DNA of 64,000 bases from Diplonema papillatum (GCA_030068145.1 JAPJBO010000511.1:1-64000), one strand, 5' to 3'; positions 28,700-43,043 are shown, counted from the first letter of the stretch. Notes: generated from the letters alone by a model not told the origin. Translations and numbers: made by a program.

Positions 28700-31600
28700 C
28701 CAGACAATCCAAGGGGTGGCTTGGACGACGAAATCTGGCTCTGATAAAGCACCAAGTCAGTACAATCAACTGCCTGGGGGTATATACAGAGCTGTCTGTG
28801 ACTCGTGTTATTGCTGGACCATCGAGACAGTCTGAGGAGCTGGAAGACGAAATCTGGCTCTGATAAAGCACCAAGTCAGTACAAGCAACTGCCTGGGGGT
28901 ATATACAGAGCTGTCTGTGACTCGTGATACTGCTGGACCATCGAGACAGTCTGAGGAGCTGGAAGACGAAATCTGGCTCTGATAAAGCACCAAGTCAGTA
29001 CAATCAACTGCCTGGGGGTATATACAGAGCTGTCTGTGACTCGTGATATTGCTGGACCATCGAGACAGTCTGAGGAGCTGGAAGACGAAATCTGGCTCTG
29101 ATAAAGCACCAAGTCAGTACAAGCAACTGCCTGGGGGTATATACAGAGCTGTCTGTGACTCGTGATACTGCTGGACCATCGAGACAGTCTGAGGAGCTGG
29201 AAGACGAAATCTGGCTCTGATAAAGCACCAAGTCAGTACAATCAACTGCCTGGGGGTATATACAGAGCTGTCTGTGACTCGTGTTATTGCTGGACCATCG
29301 AGACAGTCTGAGGAGCTGGAAGACGAAATCTGGCTCTGATAAAGCACCAAGTCAGTACAATCAACTGCCTGGGGGTATATACAGAGCTGTCTGTGACTCG
29401 TGTTATTGCTGGACCATCGAGACAGTCTGAGGAGCTGGAAGACGAAATCTGGCTCTGATAAAGCACCAAGTCAGTACAAGCAACTGCCTGGGGGTATATA
29501 CAGAGCTGTCTGTGACTCGTGATATTGCTGGACCATCGAGACAGTCTGAGGAGCTGGAAGACGAAATCTGGCTCTGATAAAGCACCAAGTCAGTACAAGC
29601 AACTGCCTGGGGGTATATACAGAGCTGTCTGTGACTCGTGATACTGCTGGACCATCGAGACAGTCTGAGGAGCTGGAAGACGAAATCTGGCTCTGATAAA
29701 GCACCAAGTCAGTACAATCAACTGCCTGGGGGTATATACAGAGCTGTTTGTGACTCGTGATATTGCTGGACCATCGAGACAGTCTGAGCTGGAAGACGAA
29801 ATCTGAGTACAATCAACTGCCTGGGGGTATATACAGAGCTGTCTGTGTTTCGTGATACTGCGGCGAGACAATCGAGATAATCTCAGGGGTGGCTTGGAAG
29901 ACGAAATCTGGCTCTGATAAAGCACCAAGTCAGTACAAGCAACTGCCTGGGGGTATATACAGAGCTGTCTGTGACTCGTGATACTGCTGGACCATCGAGA
30001 CAGTCTGAGGAGCTGGAAGACGAAATCTGGCTCTGATAAAGCACCAAGTCAGTACAATCAACTGCCTGGGGGTATATACAGAGCTGTCTGTGACTCGTGT
30101 TATTGCTGGACCATCGAGACAGTCTGAGGAGCTGGAAGACGAAATCTGGCTCTGATAAAGCACCAAGTCAGTACAAGCAACTGCCTGGGGGTATATACAG
30201 AGCTGTCTGTGACTCGTGATACTGCTGGACCATCGAGACAGTCTGAGGAGCTGGAAGACGAAATCTGGCTCTGATAAAGCACCAAGTCAGTACAATCAAC
30301 TGCCTGGGGGTATATACAGAGCTGTTTGTGACTCGTGATATTGCTGGACCATCGAGACAGTCTGAGCTGGAAGACGAAATCTGAGTACAATCAACTGCCT
30401 GGGGGTATATACAGAGCTGTCTGTGTTTCGTGATACTGCGGCGAGACAATCGAGATAATCTCAGGGGTGGCTTGGAAGACGAAATCTGGCTCTGATAAAG
30501 CACCAAGTCAGTACAAGCAACTGCCTGGGGGTATATACAGAGCTGTCTGTGACTCGTGATACTGCTGGACCATCGAGACAGTCTGAGGAGCTGGAAGACG
30601 AAATCTGGCTCTGATAAAGCACCAAGTCAGTACAATCAACTGCCTGGGGGTATATACAGAGCTGTTTGTGACTCGTGTTATTGCTGGACCATCGAGACAG
30701 TCTGAGGAGCTGGAAGACGAAATCTGGCTCTGATAAAGCACCAAGTCAGTACAATCAACTGCTTGGGGGTATATACAGAGCTGTCTGTGATTCGTGATAC
30801 TGCGGCGAGACAATCGAGATAATCTCAGGGGTGGCTTGGAAGACGAAATCTGGCTCTGATAAAGCACCAAGTCAGTACAATCAACTGCCTGGGGGTATAT
30901 ACAGAGCTGTCTGTGACTCGTGATACTGCTGGACCATCGAGACAGTCTGAGGAGCTGGAAGACGAAATCTGGCTCTGATAAAGCACCAAGTCAGTACAAT
31001 CAACTGCCTGGGGGTATATACAGAGCTGTCTGTGACTCGTGATACTGCTGGACCATCGAGACAGTCTGAGGAGCTGGAAGACGAAATCTGGCTCTGATAA
31101 AGCACCAAGTCAGTACAAGCAACTGCCTGGGGGTATATACAGAGCTGTCTGTGACTCGTGATACTGCTGGACCATCGAGACAGTCTGAGGAGCTGGAAGA
31201 CGAAATCTGGCTCTGATAAAGCACCAAGTCAGTACAATCAACTGCCTGGGGGTATATACAGAGCTGTTTGTGACTCGTGATATTGCTGGACCATCGAGAC
31301 AGTCTGAGCTGGAAGACGAAATCTGAGTACAATCAACTGCCTGGGGGTATATACAGAGCTGTCTGTGTTTCGTGATACTGCGGCGAGACAATCGAGATAA
31401 TCTCAGGGGTGGCTTGGAAGACGAAATCTGGCTCTGATAAAGCACCAAGTCAGTACAAGCAACTGCCTGGGGGTATATACAGAGCTGTCTGTGACTCGTG
31501 ATACTGCTGGACCATCGAGACAGTCTGAGGAGCTGGAAGACGAAATCTGGCTCTGATAAAGCACCAAGTCAGTACAATCAACTGCCTGGGGGTATATACA

Positions 31601-34600
31601 GAGCTGTTTGTGACTCGTGTTATTGCTGGACCATCGAGACAGTCTGAGGAGCTGGAAGACGAAATCTGGCTCTGATAAAGCACCAAGTCAGTACAATCAA
31701 CTGCTTGGGGGTATATACAGAGCTGTCTGTGATTCGTGATACTGCGGCGAGACAATCGAGATAATCTCAGGGGTGGCTTGGAAGACGAAATCTGGCTCTG
31801 ATAAAGCACCAAGTCAGTACAATCAACTGCCTGGGGGTATATACAGAGCTGTCTGTGACTCGTGATACTGCTGGACCATCGAGACAGTCTGAGGAGCTGG
31901 AAGACGAAATCTGGCTCTGATAAAGCACCAAGTCAGTACAATCAACTGCCTGGGGGTATATACAGAGCTGTTTGTGACTCGTGATACTGCTGGACCATCG
32001 AGACAGTCTGAGGAGCTGGAAGACGAAATCTGGCTCTGATAAAGCACCAAGTCAGTACAATCAACTGCCTGGGGGTATATACAGAGCTGTTTGTGACTCG
32101 TGTTATTGCTGGACCATCGAGACAGTCTGAGGAGCTGGAAGACGAAATCTGGCTCTGATAAAGCACCAAGTCAGTACAATCAACTGCTTGGGGGTATATA
32201 CAGAGCTGTCTGTGTTTCGTGATACTGCGGCGAGACAATCGAGATAATCTCAGGGGTGGCTTGGAAGACGAAATCTGGCTCTGATAAAGCACCAAGTCAG
32301 TTGGAAGACGAAATCTGGCTCTGATAAAGCACCGAGTCAGTACAATCAACTGCCTGGGGGTATATACAGAGCTGTCTGTGATTCGTGATACTGCGGCGAG
32401 ACAATCGAGATAATCTCAGGGATAATCTCAGGGGTGGCGGTGGAAGACGAAATCTGGCTCTGATAAAGCACCAAGTCAGTACAATCAACTGCCTGGGGGT
32501 ATATACAGAGCTGTCTGTGTTTCGTGATACTGCGGCGAGACAATCGAGATAATCTCAGGGGTGGCTTGGAAGACGAAATCTGGCTCTGATAAAGCACCAA
32601 GTCAGTACAATCAACTGCTTGGGGGTATATACAGAGCTGTCTGTGTTTCGTGATACTGCGGCGAGACAATCGAGATAATCTCAGGGGTGGCTTGGAAGAC
32701 GAAATCTGGCTCTGATAAAGCACCAAGTCAGTTGGAAGACGAAATCTGGCTCTGATAAAGCACCGAGTCAGTACAATCAACTGCCTGGGGGTATATACAG
32801 AGCTGTCTGTGATTCGTGATACTGCGGCGAGACAATCGAGATAATCTCAGGGATAATCTCAGGGGTGGCTTGGAAGACGAAATCTGGCTCTGATAAAGCA
32901 CCAAGTCAGTACAATCAACTGCCTGGGGGTATATACAGAGCTGCTCGTGTTATTGCTGGACCATCGAGACAGTCTGAGGAGCTGGAAGACGAAATCTGGC
33001 TCTGATAAAGCACCAAGTCAGTACAAGCAACTGCCTGGGGGTATATACAGAGCTGTCTGTGACTCGTGATACTGCTGGACCATCGAGACAGTCTGAGGAG
33101 CTGGAAGACGAAATCTGGCTCTGATAAAGCACCAAGTCAGTACAAGCAACTGCCTGGGGGTATATACAGAGCTGTCTGTGACTCGTGATACTGCTGGACC
33201 ATCGAGACAGTCTGAGGAGCTGGAAGACGAAATCTGGCTCTGATAAAGCACCAAGTCAGTACAATCAACTGCCTGGGGGTATATACAGAGCTGTTTGTGA
33301 CTCGTGATATTGCTGGACCATCGAGACAGTCTGAGGAGCTGGAAGACGAAATCTGGCTCTGATAAAGCACCAAGTCAGTACAATCAACTGCTTGGGGGTA
33401 TATACAGAGCTGTCTGTGTTTCGTGATACTGCGGCGAGACAATCGAGATAATCTCAGGGGTGGCTTGGAAGACGAAATCTGGCTCTGATAAAGCACCAAG
33501 TCAGTTGGAAGACGAAATCTGGCTCTGATAAAGCACCGAGTCAGTACAATCAACTGCCTGGGGGTATATACAGAGCTGTCTGTGATTCGTGATACTGCGG
33601 CGAGACAATCGAGATAATCTCAGGGATAATCTCAGGGGTGGCTTGGAAGACGAAATCTGGCTCTGATAAAGCACCAAGTCAGTACAAGCAACTGCCTGGG
33701 GGTATATACAGAGCTGTCTGTGACTCGTGATACTGCTGGACCATCGAGACAGTCTGAGGAGCTGGAAGACGAAATCTGGCTCTGATAAAGCACCAAGTCA
33801 GTACAAGCAACTGCCTGGGGGTATATACAGAGCTGTCTGTGACTCGTGATACTGCTGGACCATCGAGACAGTCTGAGGAGCTGGAAGACGAAATCTGGCT
33901 CTGATAAAGCACCAAGTCAGTACAATCAACTGCCTGGGGGTATATACAGAGCTGTTTGTGACTCGTGATATTGCTGGACCATCGAGACAGTCTGAGCTGG
34001 AAGACGAAATCTGAGTACAATCAACTGCCTGGGGGTATATACAGAGCTGTCTGTGTTTCGTGATACTGCGGCGAGACAATCGAGATAATCTCAGGGGTGG
34101 CTTGGAAGACGAAATCTGGCTCTGATAAAGCACCAAGTCAGTACAAGCAACTGCCTGGGGGTATATACAGAGCTGTCTGTGACTCGTGATACTGCTGGAC
34201 CATCGAGACAGTCTGAGGAGCTGGAAGACGAAATCTGGCTCTGATAAAGCACCAAGTCAGTACAATCAACTGCTTGGGGGTATATACAGAGCTGTCTGTG
34301 TTTCGTGATACTGCGGCGAGACAATCGAGATAATCTCAGGGGTGGCTTGGAAGACGAAATCTGGCTCTGATAAAGCACCAAGTCAGTACAATCAACTGCC
34401 TGGGGGTATATACAGAGCTGTCTGTGACTCGTGATACTGCTGGACCATCGAGACAGTCTGAGGAGCTGGAAGACGAAATCTGGCTCTGATAAAGCACCAA
34501 GTCAGTACAATCAACTGCCTGGGGGTATATACAGAGCTGTCTGTGACTCGTGATACTGCTGGACCATCGAGACAGTCTGAGGAGCTGGAAGACGAAATCT

Positions 34601-36599
34601 GGCTCTGATAAAGCACCAAGTCAGTACAATCAACTGCCTGGGGGTATATACAGAGCTGTTTGTGACTCGTGTTATTGCTGGACCATCGAGACAGTCTGAG
34701 GAGCTGGAAGACGAAATCTGGCTCTGATAAAGCACCAAGTCAGTACAATCAACTGCTTGGGGGTATATACAGAGCTGTCTGTGTTTCGTGATACTGCGGC
34801 GAGACAATCGAGATAATCTCAGGGGTGGCTTGGAAGACGAAATCTGGCTCTGATAAAGCACCAAGTCAGTTGGAAGACGAAATCTGGCTCTGATAAAGCA
34901 CCGAGTCAGTACAATCAACTGCCTGGGGGTATATACAGAGCTGTCTGTGATTCGTGATACTGCGGCGAGACAATCGAGATAATCTCAGGGATAATCTCAG
35001 GGGTGGCTTGGAAGACGAAATCTGGCTCTGATAAAGCACCAAGTCAGTACAATCAACTGCCTGGGGGTATATACAGAGCTGCTCGTGTTATTGCTGGACC
35101 ATCGAGACAGTCTGAGGAGCTGGAAGACGAAATCTGGCTCTGATAAAGCACCAAGTCAGTACAAGCAACTGCCTGGGGGTATATACAGAGCTGTCTGTGA
35201 CTCGTGATACTGCTGGACCATCGAGACAGTCTGAGGAGCTGGAAGACGAAATCTGGCTCTGATAAAGCACCAAGTCAGTACAATCAACTGCCTGGGGGTA
35301 TATACAGAGCTGTCTGTGACTCGTGTTATTGCTGGACCATCGAGACAGTCTGAGGAGCTGGAAGACGAAATCTGGCTCTGATAAAGCACCAAGTCAGTAC
35401 AATCAACTGCCTGGGGGTATATACAGAGCTGTTTGTGACTCGTGTTATTGCTGGACCATCGAGACAGTCTGAGGAGCTGGAAGACGAAATCTGGCTCTGA
35501 TAAAGCACCAAGTCAGTACAAGCAACTGCCTGGGGGTATATACAGAGCTGTCTGTGACTCGTGATACTGCTGGACCATCGAGACAGTCTGAGGAGCTGGA
35601 AGACGAAATCTGGCTCTGATAAAGCACCAAGTCAGTACAATCAACTGCCTGGGGGTATATACAGAGCTGTCTGTGACTCGTGATACTGCTGGACCATCGA
35701 GACAGTCTGAGGAGCTGGAAGACGAAATCTGGCTCTGATAAAGCACCAAGTCAGTACAATCAACTGCCTGGGGGTATATACAGAGCTGTTTGTGACTCGT
35801 GTTATTGCTGGACCATCGAGACAGTCTGAGGAGCTGGAAGACGAAATCTGGCTCTGATAAAGCACCAAGTCAGTACAATCAACTGCTTGGGGGTATATAC
35901 AGAGCTGTCTGTGTTTCGTGATACTGCGGCGAGACAATCGAGATAATCTCAGGGGTGGCTTGGAAGACGAAATCTGGCTCTGATAAAGCACCAAGTCAGT
36001 TGGAAGACGAAATCTGGCTCTGATAAAGCACCGAGTCAGTACAATCAACTGCCTGGGGGTATATACAGAGCTGTCTGTGATTCGTGATACTGCGGCGAGA
36101 CAATCGAGATAATCTCAGGGATAATCTCAGGGGTGGCTTGGAAGACGAAATCTGGCTCTGATAAAGCACCAAGTCAGTACAAGCAACTGCCTGGGGGTAT
36201 ATACAGAGCTGTCTGTGACTCGTGATACTGCTGGACCATCGAGACAGTCTGAGGAGCTGGAAGACGAAATCTGGCTCTGATAAAGCACCAAGTCAGTACA
36301 ATCAACTGCCTGGGGGTATATACAGAGCTGTTTGTGACTCGTGATATTGCTGGACCATCGAGACAGTCTGAGCTGGAAGACGAAATCTGAGTACAATCAA
36401 CTGCCTGGGGGTATATACAGAGCTGTCTGTGTTTCGTGATACTGCGGCGAGACAATCGAGATAATCTCAGGGTGGCTTGGAAGACGAAATCTGGCTCTGA
36501 TAAAGCACCAAGTCAGTACAATCAACTGCCTGGGGGTATATACAGAGCTGTCTGTGATTCGTGATACTGCGGCGAGATTATCGAGTCAATCGCAGGATC
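28700..36599. repeat. 119-bp satellite array filling an intron
   Basis: About 66 head-to-tail units of 119 bp (7.9 kb), each with CTGCCTGGGGGTATATACAG and GAAATCTGGCTCTGATAAAG. There are two main variants: CTGCTGGACCATCGAGACAG and CTGCGGCGAGACAATCGAGA. Longer blocks recur, for example matching stretches 942 bp apart (30168-30870 against 31110-31812). Short minus-strand frames of 60-140 codons arise in every unit but are by-products of the repeat. Confidence 0.95.
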
Positions 36600-36670
36600 T
36601 CAGCATCAAGTCGTCTTCGAAGAAGATGCTGAACAGAAAATAAACGCAAAAAAACGAGGGGGAAACGTAC

Positions 36671-37505
36671 CCATCGCCGCCGCTTTATCCGAGGCCATGC
36701 GCGCTGCCTGTTGGGCGGCCGCCTGGGCGTGGGCCGCCTCGACCTTGTGCGCGTTGTTCTGCTTCGAGCTGTGCCCGAGCTGGTTGTAGGCCGCGCGCTC
36801 GCGGGCGAGCGCCTCCTGCACGGCCTGCGCGGCGGCCGCCGCCGACGCATAGTCCTGCCCGCGGCGCTGCTCGGCCGCGCCGGAGCTCAGCAGCGCGTGC
36901 CCGGCGCGCGTTTTTTCGGCGAGCGCCGCCGAGTTGGCGTGCCGAGCCCCCGCGCCTGCCTCCTCATACGCGGCGCCCGCCTGCGCCGCCCGCCCGTCGG
37001 CGTTGACCGCGCGCTGGTGGAGGAGCGACGCCTGGTGGCCGACCACGTGCTTGGTCGCTTCGAGGTTCTGGGATGCTGCCGCGTAGGTTTGCGCGGCCCG
37101 CTCCCTGTCGGTCAAATACTGGTTCGCCTCTTGGGCGGCGGACGCCGCGGTGGTGAGGGTCTGCGCGGCGACGTTGTACCCGCGGGTGACGTGCGTGTAG
37201 TCGTACTGGCGGTCCGTGAGACCGACGCCCGCGTGGTTCGCGTTGTGCCGCGCCGCGTTGTGCTCCGAGTAAGCCGACCCGATCCGGGACTCGGCCTCGT
37301 TCGCGCGGCGGCGCGCGTCGCCGGCGACCGCCTCCTGCGCGGCGGCGATGCCTCTGTGGTACGCTGCGTTCTCGCTGGTCGACGCCGCGTGGCTCGCCAG
37401 CACGACGGCCCTTCCCTGCATGTCCGCGGGGCCCGCCGCGCTGTTGTGCACCCGGTGGCTCGACTGCACGGCGCCATACGGACTTGACACGTACCGCGAC
37501 GACAT
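36671..37505 (-). CDS. Ala-rich coiled-coil protein B, exon 1 (615 aa when joined)
   Basis: ATG at 37505 (MSSRYVSSPYGAVQSSHRVH). The donor reads GATGG|GTACGT with GT at 36670-36669. The exon is 835 bases, leaving one base (G); exon 2 gives GA to make Gly. Together they give 1848 bases, exactly 616 codons with the stop. The exon encodes 278 residues, mostly Ala-rich helix with Asn, His, Gln and Tyr. The intron, 28618-36670, is 8053 bp and almost all satellite. It is likely a structural coiled-coil protein; no known family is recognised. Confidence 0.75.
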
Positions 37506-37774
37506 GGCTCTCCGGTGTTTTGGTTGCGCCTGCGAACGCTAAAATGGGTTCGGGGAAACCGGGCGGGTTGTCGTGCCTCTATTGAAGACGCCGCACGAGA
37601 GACGCGCACAGCTTTCTTCGCTGTGCGCGTGGAGAGCTTCGGGAGAAATTATTTCAAATACTTGGCCAAAACTGGTTGTTGACCCCCTTCATCGTTTCCC
37701 GATTTTTTTTGCTGGCGCATCCCAACGGCCCAAAAGCAAAAGCAAGAAAAACACGAAAAGTGCTGAAAAAAGGC

Positions 37775-37915
37775 AACCCGATCCGGGACTCGGCCTCGTT
37801 CGCGCGGCGGTGCGCGTCGCCGGCGACTCCGGTGTTTTGGTTGCGCCTGCGAACGCTAAAAAGGGTATATCGGGCGGGTTGTCGCGCCGCTACTTGAAGA
37901 CGCCGCACGAGTGAG
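37775..37915 (-). pseudogene. Partial duplication of the 5' end of gene B
   Basis: Joins a piece similar to 37271-37325 (exon 1) directly to a piece similar to 37508-37600 (5' flank), skipping the start codon region. It cannot encode the protein. Confidence 0.7.
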
Positions 37916-40900
37916 TCAATCACATTCTGAATCGGAGCAGCACTCCGCTCTAGTGACATAGCTAACTAATCTGGCATGACCTCGCCTCGATAATCTCAAA
38001 TGGCGGTGTTAACATTCCACGGAAAGAATCGTTCGCGATTCAAGAAGAGGGATGCCGATTAGAATGAGTATGAATGACATACCACGTGCTCGAAAGACAT
38101 GGAGGGAATGCAAAATGAATCGGTCATACGAGACTCGCGCACGGCTTTCTTCGTCGCTGTGTATTTGCAAAATGTTGACCCCCTTCTTCATCGTTTTCCG
38201 AAACTGCTTGTGTCGACGCATCCGGCGATCCAAAAGCAAGAAACACGAGAGTGTTCCAATCTGAATATTCGGAAATCTCCGGTTAGGCTTGCCTTGCTAG
38301 GAGCTGTCGAAGCGGCGTAACTAGCGCAAGTGGCCAGCGCATGCCGACCAGGTTGCCACGTTGCTGTGAATTTGGCGCTTCAATACGCACTTCCGACGAC
38401 GTTCTCTGTGCCTTGCTGCTTCGTTGCTTCCACTCCCCGCGCTTGACCTGATCTCTCAGCGCATGTAGGATACTACAGTCAGCTCGGCACTGCCGTGACG
38501 AGACGGAAAGGCTTAGAAATGCCTAGAACTTTCGTGTGGTCGTAGGTTCAGCACATAATGCCATGCATCTCCGGGCGGGCGGTCGGTCTTGCGGAACGAA
38601 CAACAAACGGGGCAGCTTTTCGGTTTCGTCTGCTTTTTTTCTTTTGAAGGGGGAAGGGTGGCTTGAGCGCCACAGGTTTCTTTTTTTTTCCGCGCAACTC
38701 GGAAGATTCCAGAAAGAAGAGGGATCGGGGGTGAACAAACAAGTAGAAATCCCATTGGAGACAGGGGCGACCGTTGCAAGGAAACGTGCTTGGAATGGAA
38801 TCAGGACATGGTAGTGTGCGCATTACCGTGTCCTGAGCCATCAGCGCGACGGCCACATCAAATCAGCAATCGGAGACGTCGGGGGATCAGGAGAAGAAAA
38901 AAGAAGAAAAAAAAAAACATACTCGCCATCGCAGCCAAAGAAAAAAAACTAAAAAGACAACATGGCATGAAGCAAAAAAAAAAAAAAACCGGAAACCCGC
39001 CCGCAAACCCGCAAACCCGCAAACGATGGCGGGTCGCTCTGGGGAAGTGGGAGGATCCACCGGAATAAGACTTGATGCCAGCATCAAGTATACACAAAAA
39101 AAAAAAAGGCAGAATTTTGCCCAAACAGTAAACTAAGATTGCCGAAGTTAGCATAGTGCCACGGCCCGTTCCACTCTGCCGGCTGACTCTACACGACTCG
39201 TGTTCAGCGCAAGCGCCGAGCCCCAAGGTATGTCACGCCTTGATGCTTTGGTTTTGGAAAATTGGTGGCCTGGATGTTTGCCCCCTTCCAAACGAGGAAC
39301 AGCAACTGACGGAAAAGGGGCGAATTCCCGGAAAACGAATCGCGCGTGAAACATGGATGGATGGAGAAGAGAAGCGATGGGCAAAAAATTGGAACAAAAA
39401 AGATGGAAACTCGAGAAGTAGTTGTAGTAGTAGTATGTGTCATCCTAATCCGGGAACAAGTCAGGGAGAAGAAAATCGGAGGCGCCGCATAACAGCACAA
39501 CTACAAAATGGGGGTCGTTGTTTTTTTTTTTGTTGAACGCCCTTCCCGGCACGAAACCCAGATGATATCTGTTGGTTCTCTGTTCGCAGCACGTTCCCTT
39601 TTTTGTAATTTGCAACCGGCCGCCGCCTCAAGGATCTCTTATGAAGCAAGCAAAAGAGGAAGTGAGTTTCCTGATGTCCGTCTATCCGCGACGGGTGAAC
39701 ATACAAAACGACCCAAGAAAGAGTTGTGCCCTGTGGAACGTCCGTCCTTGCACTGCATGTTTATTCGCGTGTTAACGAATCGTCGATTTATATGCATCGC
39801 GCCTTCATTCTCGGCAAACAAAAGGGCAACTTCCACACCCTCACCCCCCCCTCCCCCCACTTCCTTCGCTGGTTTCGTCGACGAACGGTTCTCTCTGGCT
39901 GCTAGGGACATGCGGTCTCTTGTTCAGGTTGTTCTTTCTGCGGTGGGTTCCTGGTACAAACACGTAAAGACCCAAGGGGGGAGGCGATCTCCGAGTACAA
40001 GAGGGGTCGGGCAACGGGGGGGGTGTGGGGGGGGTACAAGCAATGCAGAATTGGGGGAGAAGCGAAAAGGAGAAAAACGAAGAGGAAACTTAATGATTTT
40101 TTTTTTTTTTTAGCTTTTTTTGGCGTCAGAGAAGCATTTTCGGAGTAGGGGTGTACCGCTGATACAACGACGCAACGGACGATTAAAGGCAGAGAGGTGT
40201 GCTGAGAACCTATTTTACCGTGGCCCCCCTCTTAGCGACCACGCGCGGTTTCGTCTAGGTTACTGCTGATGCCCCCCCGGGCTGCTGATACATGATGCTG
40301 GCTACAGCATCTTTCCGGGAACGCCGTTTTCTCTTACACGATGCGCAGCGGGGTGCATCGTGTTTCGCGCACCTCAGCGTGTCCGTGTGTGTGCACAAAC
40401 CTCTCTCGGGGGGGAAATCTTAGTTTACTGTTTAGACAGGACACTGCCTCTCTTGCATGGGGTTTCTGCATGCATCGCTTTGTTTGAACTGAAACGACTA
40501 ACCTTTCATGTGAAGCCGTTGCTCCGGAAATGTTCCCTCAAGCTGAAAAAAAGAACAATAATAAAGAAGAAGAGAGAGCCCCTTCTTGACGCACCTTCGA
40601 AAGGCGGGTTATTGGGTCGAGAGCATTCTTGAAGCAGTGATGGACGAGCTTCAACAAAATGCGAGAACCTGCACCGTTCCAGGAGACTGAGCGTTGGCGA
40701 GTACCACCACCACCCACGGTGGTGGTGCTAGTGGGCCTGAGTCTCGGTCTGCCGTCGCCAAGAAACTGTGGGAGCAAAGAATGTTCCATCTACATACAAC
40801 ACAGGGCTGTCTTCGTCGCACAGGTTGCACGCACACAATGGCACTGAGGGAGTGAGTGGAGCGCGGATTCTCATTTTTTGTGTTTTCTGACGATCGCACA

Positions 40901-43043
40901 AATGGGCGTACTTCTCTTTTTTCTTCAGAGGGGCGTGTCTTTCTGGTTTTACTGACTCGCGGTCGTTTTCGCCCTTTTTTTTGTGTGCGCCGACGGTTCA
41001 TGTTCGCCTCTTCGCCGTGCTTCATGTTGTGTTTGAGTTTGCTCTTGTTGGTGTTGTTTTGTTTTTTTTTTTTCTTCTTTTTTTTGCATACTGTAGACGG
41101 GTGAAGTGCTGCCGCCTTTTTGGATAAAATGCGAGCAAAATGCATATGTGACGCTTTTACTTGCGTTGCTCTTTTTTGCTGCGGTTTCGCGCGTGCTCGT
41201 GTTCCCTCACCGCTTACTTGGTCGAGCACGGCAGCTGTTAGGCTGCCAAGAACTTGCCGAGACCAACTGCGACATGTAAACTTTTGAAAAGTCAAAGTAC
41301 TTTTGTCTCTGAAGAGGGTCACTTGCTCACTCAGTTCGTGCCGCGGAGCCCCAACCACCGTATCTGAGCAATCAGTTAAAAAAACTCACGAGGCCGGCCC
41401 GGGAAATCTTGGTGCAGTGTTGAGCAGAACACTGGGTCTCATGCAGGTTGATGGGGGGGCTCAAGTAAAAAAGAGAGAATATATATTTGGGGGGGGGGGG
41501 GGGGGGGGGGTTTTGCGCAACCGGAACAAAGTGAACCTGCAGTCATATAGGCCACCTGGAGAAGACACGTCGTTGTAGAAGGCTTGCTAGGCTTGCCGGG
41601 ATGGAAAGACTTTGCATTCTTCATGATTCGTTGCGGTCAGGGACAACAGGGTGAAGAATTCAATACCCGCGGGGGATCATAGCGGTGCCCCGTTCAAGGA
41701 AAATCAGTGGGATCCGCGCACACGCTAAAAGTGTGCACTTCTCGAACAACTTTGTTGGTCGAGCGAGGATTCGCTTGGAGTGCAAGCGCGGCCGCGGCCC
41801 CGTGCCTCCGTTTCCCGGTGAGAGCCATTCTATTCCCGGCGGTCGTCTCCTCTCAGCGGCCCCTGCAGGCCCGGTGCGGAAAGACATGTTGGGTTTTGTT
41901 GGTTTTCAGCCTGTGCGCCGAGCCCGCGGCCTTGGCTTAGGCAATGTCCTTTCTCGCTGATAACTTGGCGGGGACACGACTCGGTGCTTTCGAAGGAGAA
42001 CCTGACTGACGAGTGCAGATCATTCGTTTTTGACCTCAAACCTATTGCGGTACATTGCACCGACCCAGCCGTGCCAGATAGGTCTACCCATCTGCTGGAC
42101 AGCTGCACTGTATCAGACGACCAGGCATCCTCCTGGGTGACGCTGTCGGAGAACTCTGCAAGCTTCCGGACCCGGATCCTTCATCGACTGGCAAGCCCAA
42201 CATCTCCGTAGCACTTTGCCACTTCACTGGCCGGCGATGATTCACGGCGTTGGGGCAGAGTCAAATTGCTGGCGATCGACCCTCGCCTGGTTGGTGCCGG
42301 CTGCCGCACTGGGCTTTCCTGCTTGGGTCGCCATGCCCGCACAGCCAGCCAGACGGTTCGCTGTTGTCTGAATCAGTACCCGGCTGGCCTCGTGAACTAT
42401 TCCTTTTGCGGGATTTGCATACGTTTCTTGAACTAGAACTTGCCTTTTTTTTTAACTGGGGATCGTGGAGCAACGAAAAGAGCATCAAGAACTAAATATA
42501 AGAATACGAAGTACGATGGGTGGGGGTGAGGTGCCTGAGAACTCGCTGGGGGGAACTTGGAGGAATCGTCATCTTGAAATTGGTTGATGCCCCGCTGTAT
42601 TTTCTGCGTATTTTGAGGTACAAAGCCGGCAACTCAAAGTGTCCGCCTTTTTTTTTTGGTGTTTTGCTGAAGACACGCGGTTGCGAATCGATGCGCATTG
42701 GACGAGGTGATTTTCGCTGTGAAGGGTACCATTCGGAAGGGGTTTGATCTTCGAAGGGTCAAGGATCTCACACGGCAAAGAAATGCGTAGTTTTGTTGAA
42801 AAAAATGCGGCACACCGCAGCAACAATTTTTTCTACAACCGGGTGCGCACACCATTAATTTTTCAAAGGTTGTTTTCGAAGCAATAATACACCCTCCTCC
42901 TACCGCGTATACCGGCTCCGTCTGCTGCTTCGTCTTCACCGTCGCGGATGATGCATAAATCGAAAGTAGAAATGGTCAGGCAATGATTCGGTGTGTTTGT
43001 CACAATCAGGGTTTTTTTTCGTATAAGGTCTGCGATCTTATAC
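37916..43043. other. Long intergenic region, no gene seen
   Basis: About 5.1 kb without a credible gene on either strand. It contains many A/T homopolymers and a 22-base G run at 41489-41510. 38438-38462 repeats the CGCGCTTGACCTGATCTCTC segment of the 28S fragment at 16 kb. There is an 18-bp near-palindrome CTTGATGCCAGCATCAAG at 39071-39088, and dispersed-repeat pieces at 39495-39585, 40428-40458 and 41401-41440. Confidence 0.5.

Noticed and set aside
28740..36600. Dozens of 60-140-codon minus-strand frames
   Set aside because: They repeat with the 119-bp satellite, change frame at unit variants, and have no independent start or codon signal.
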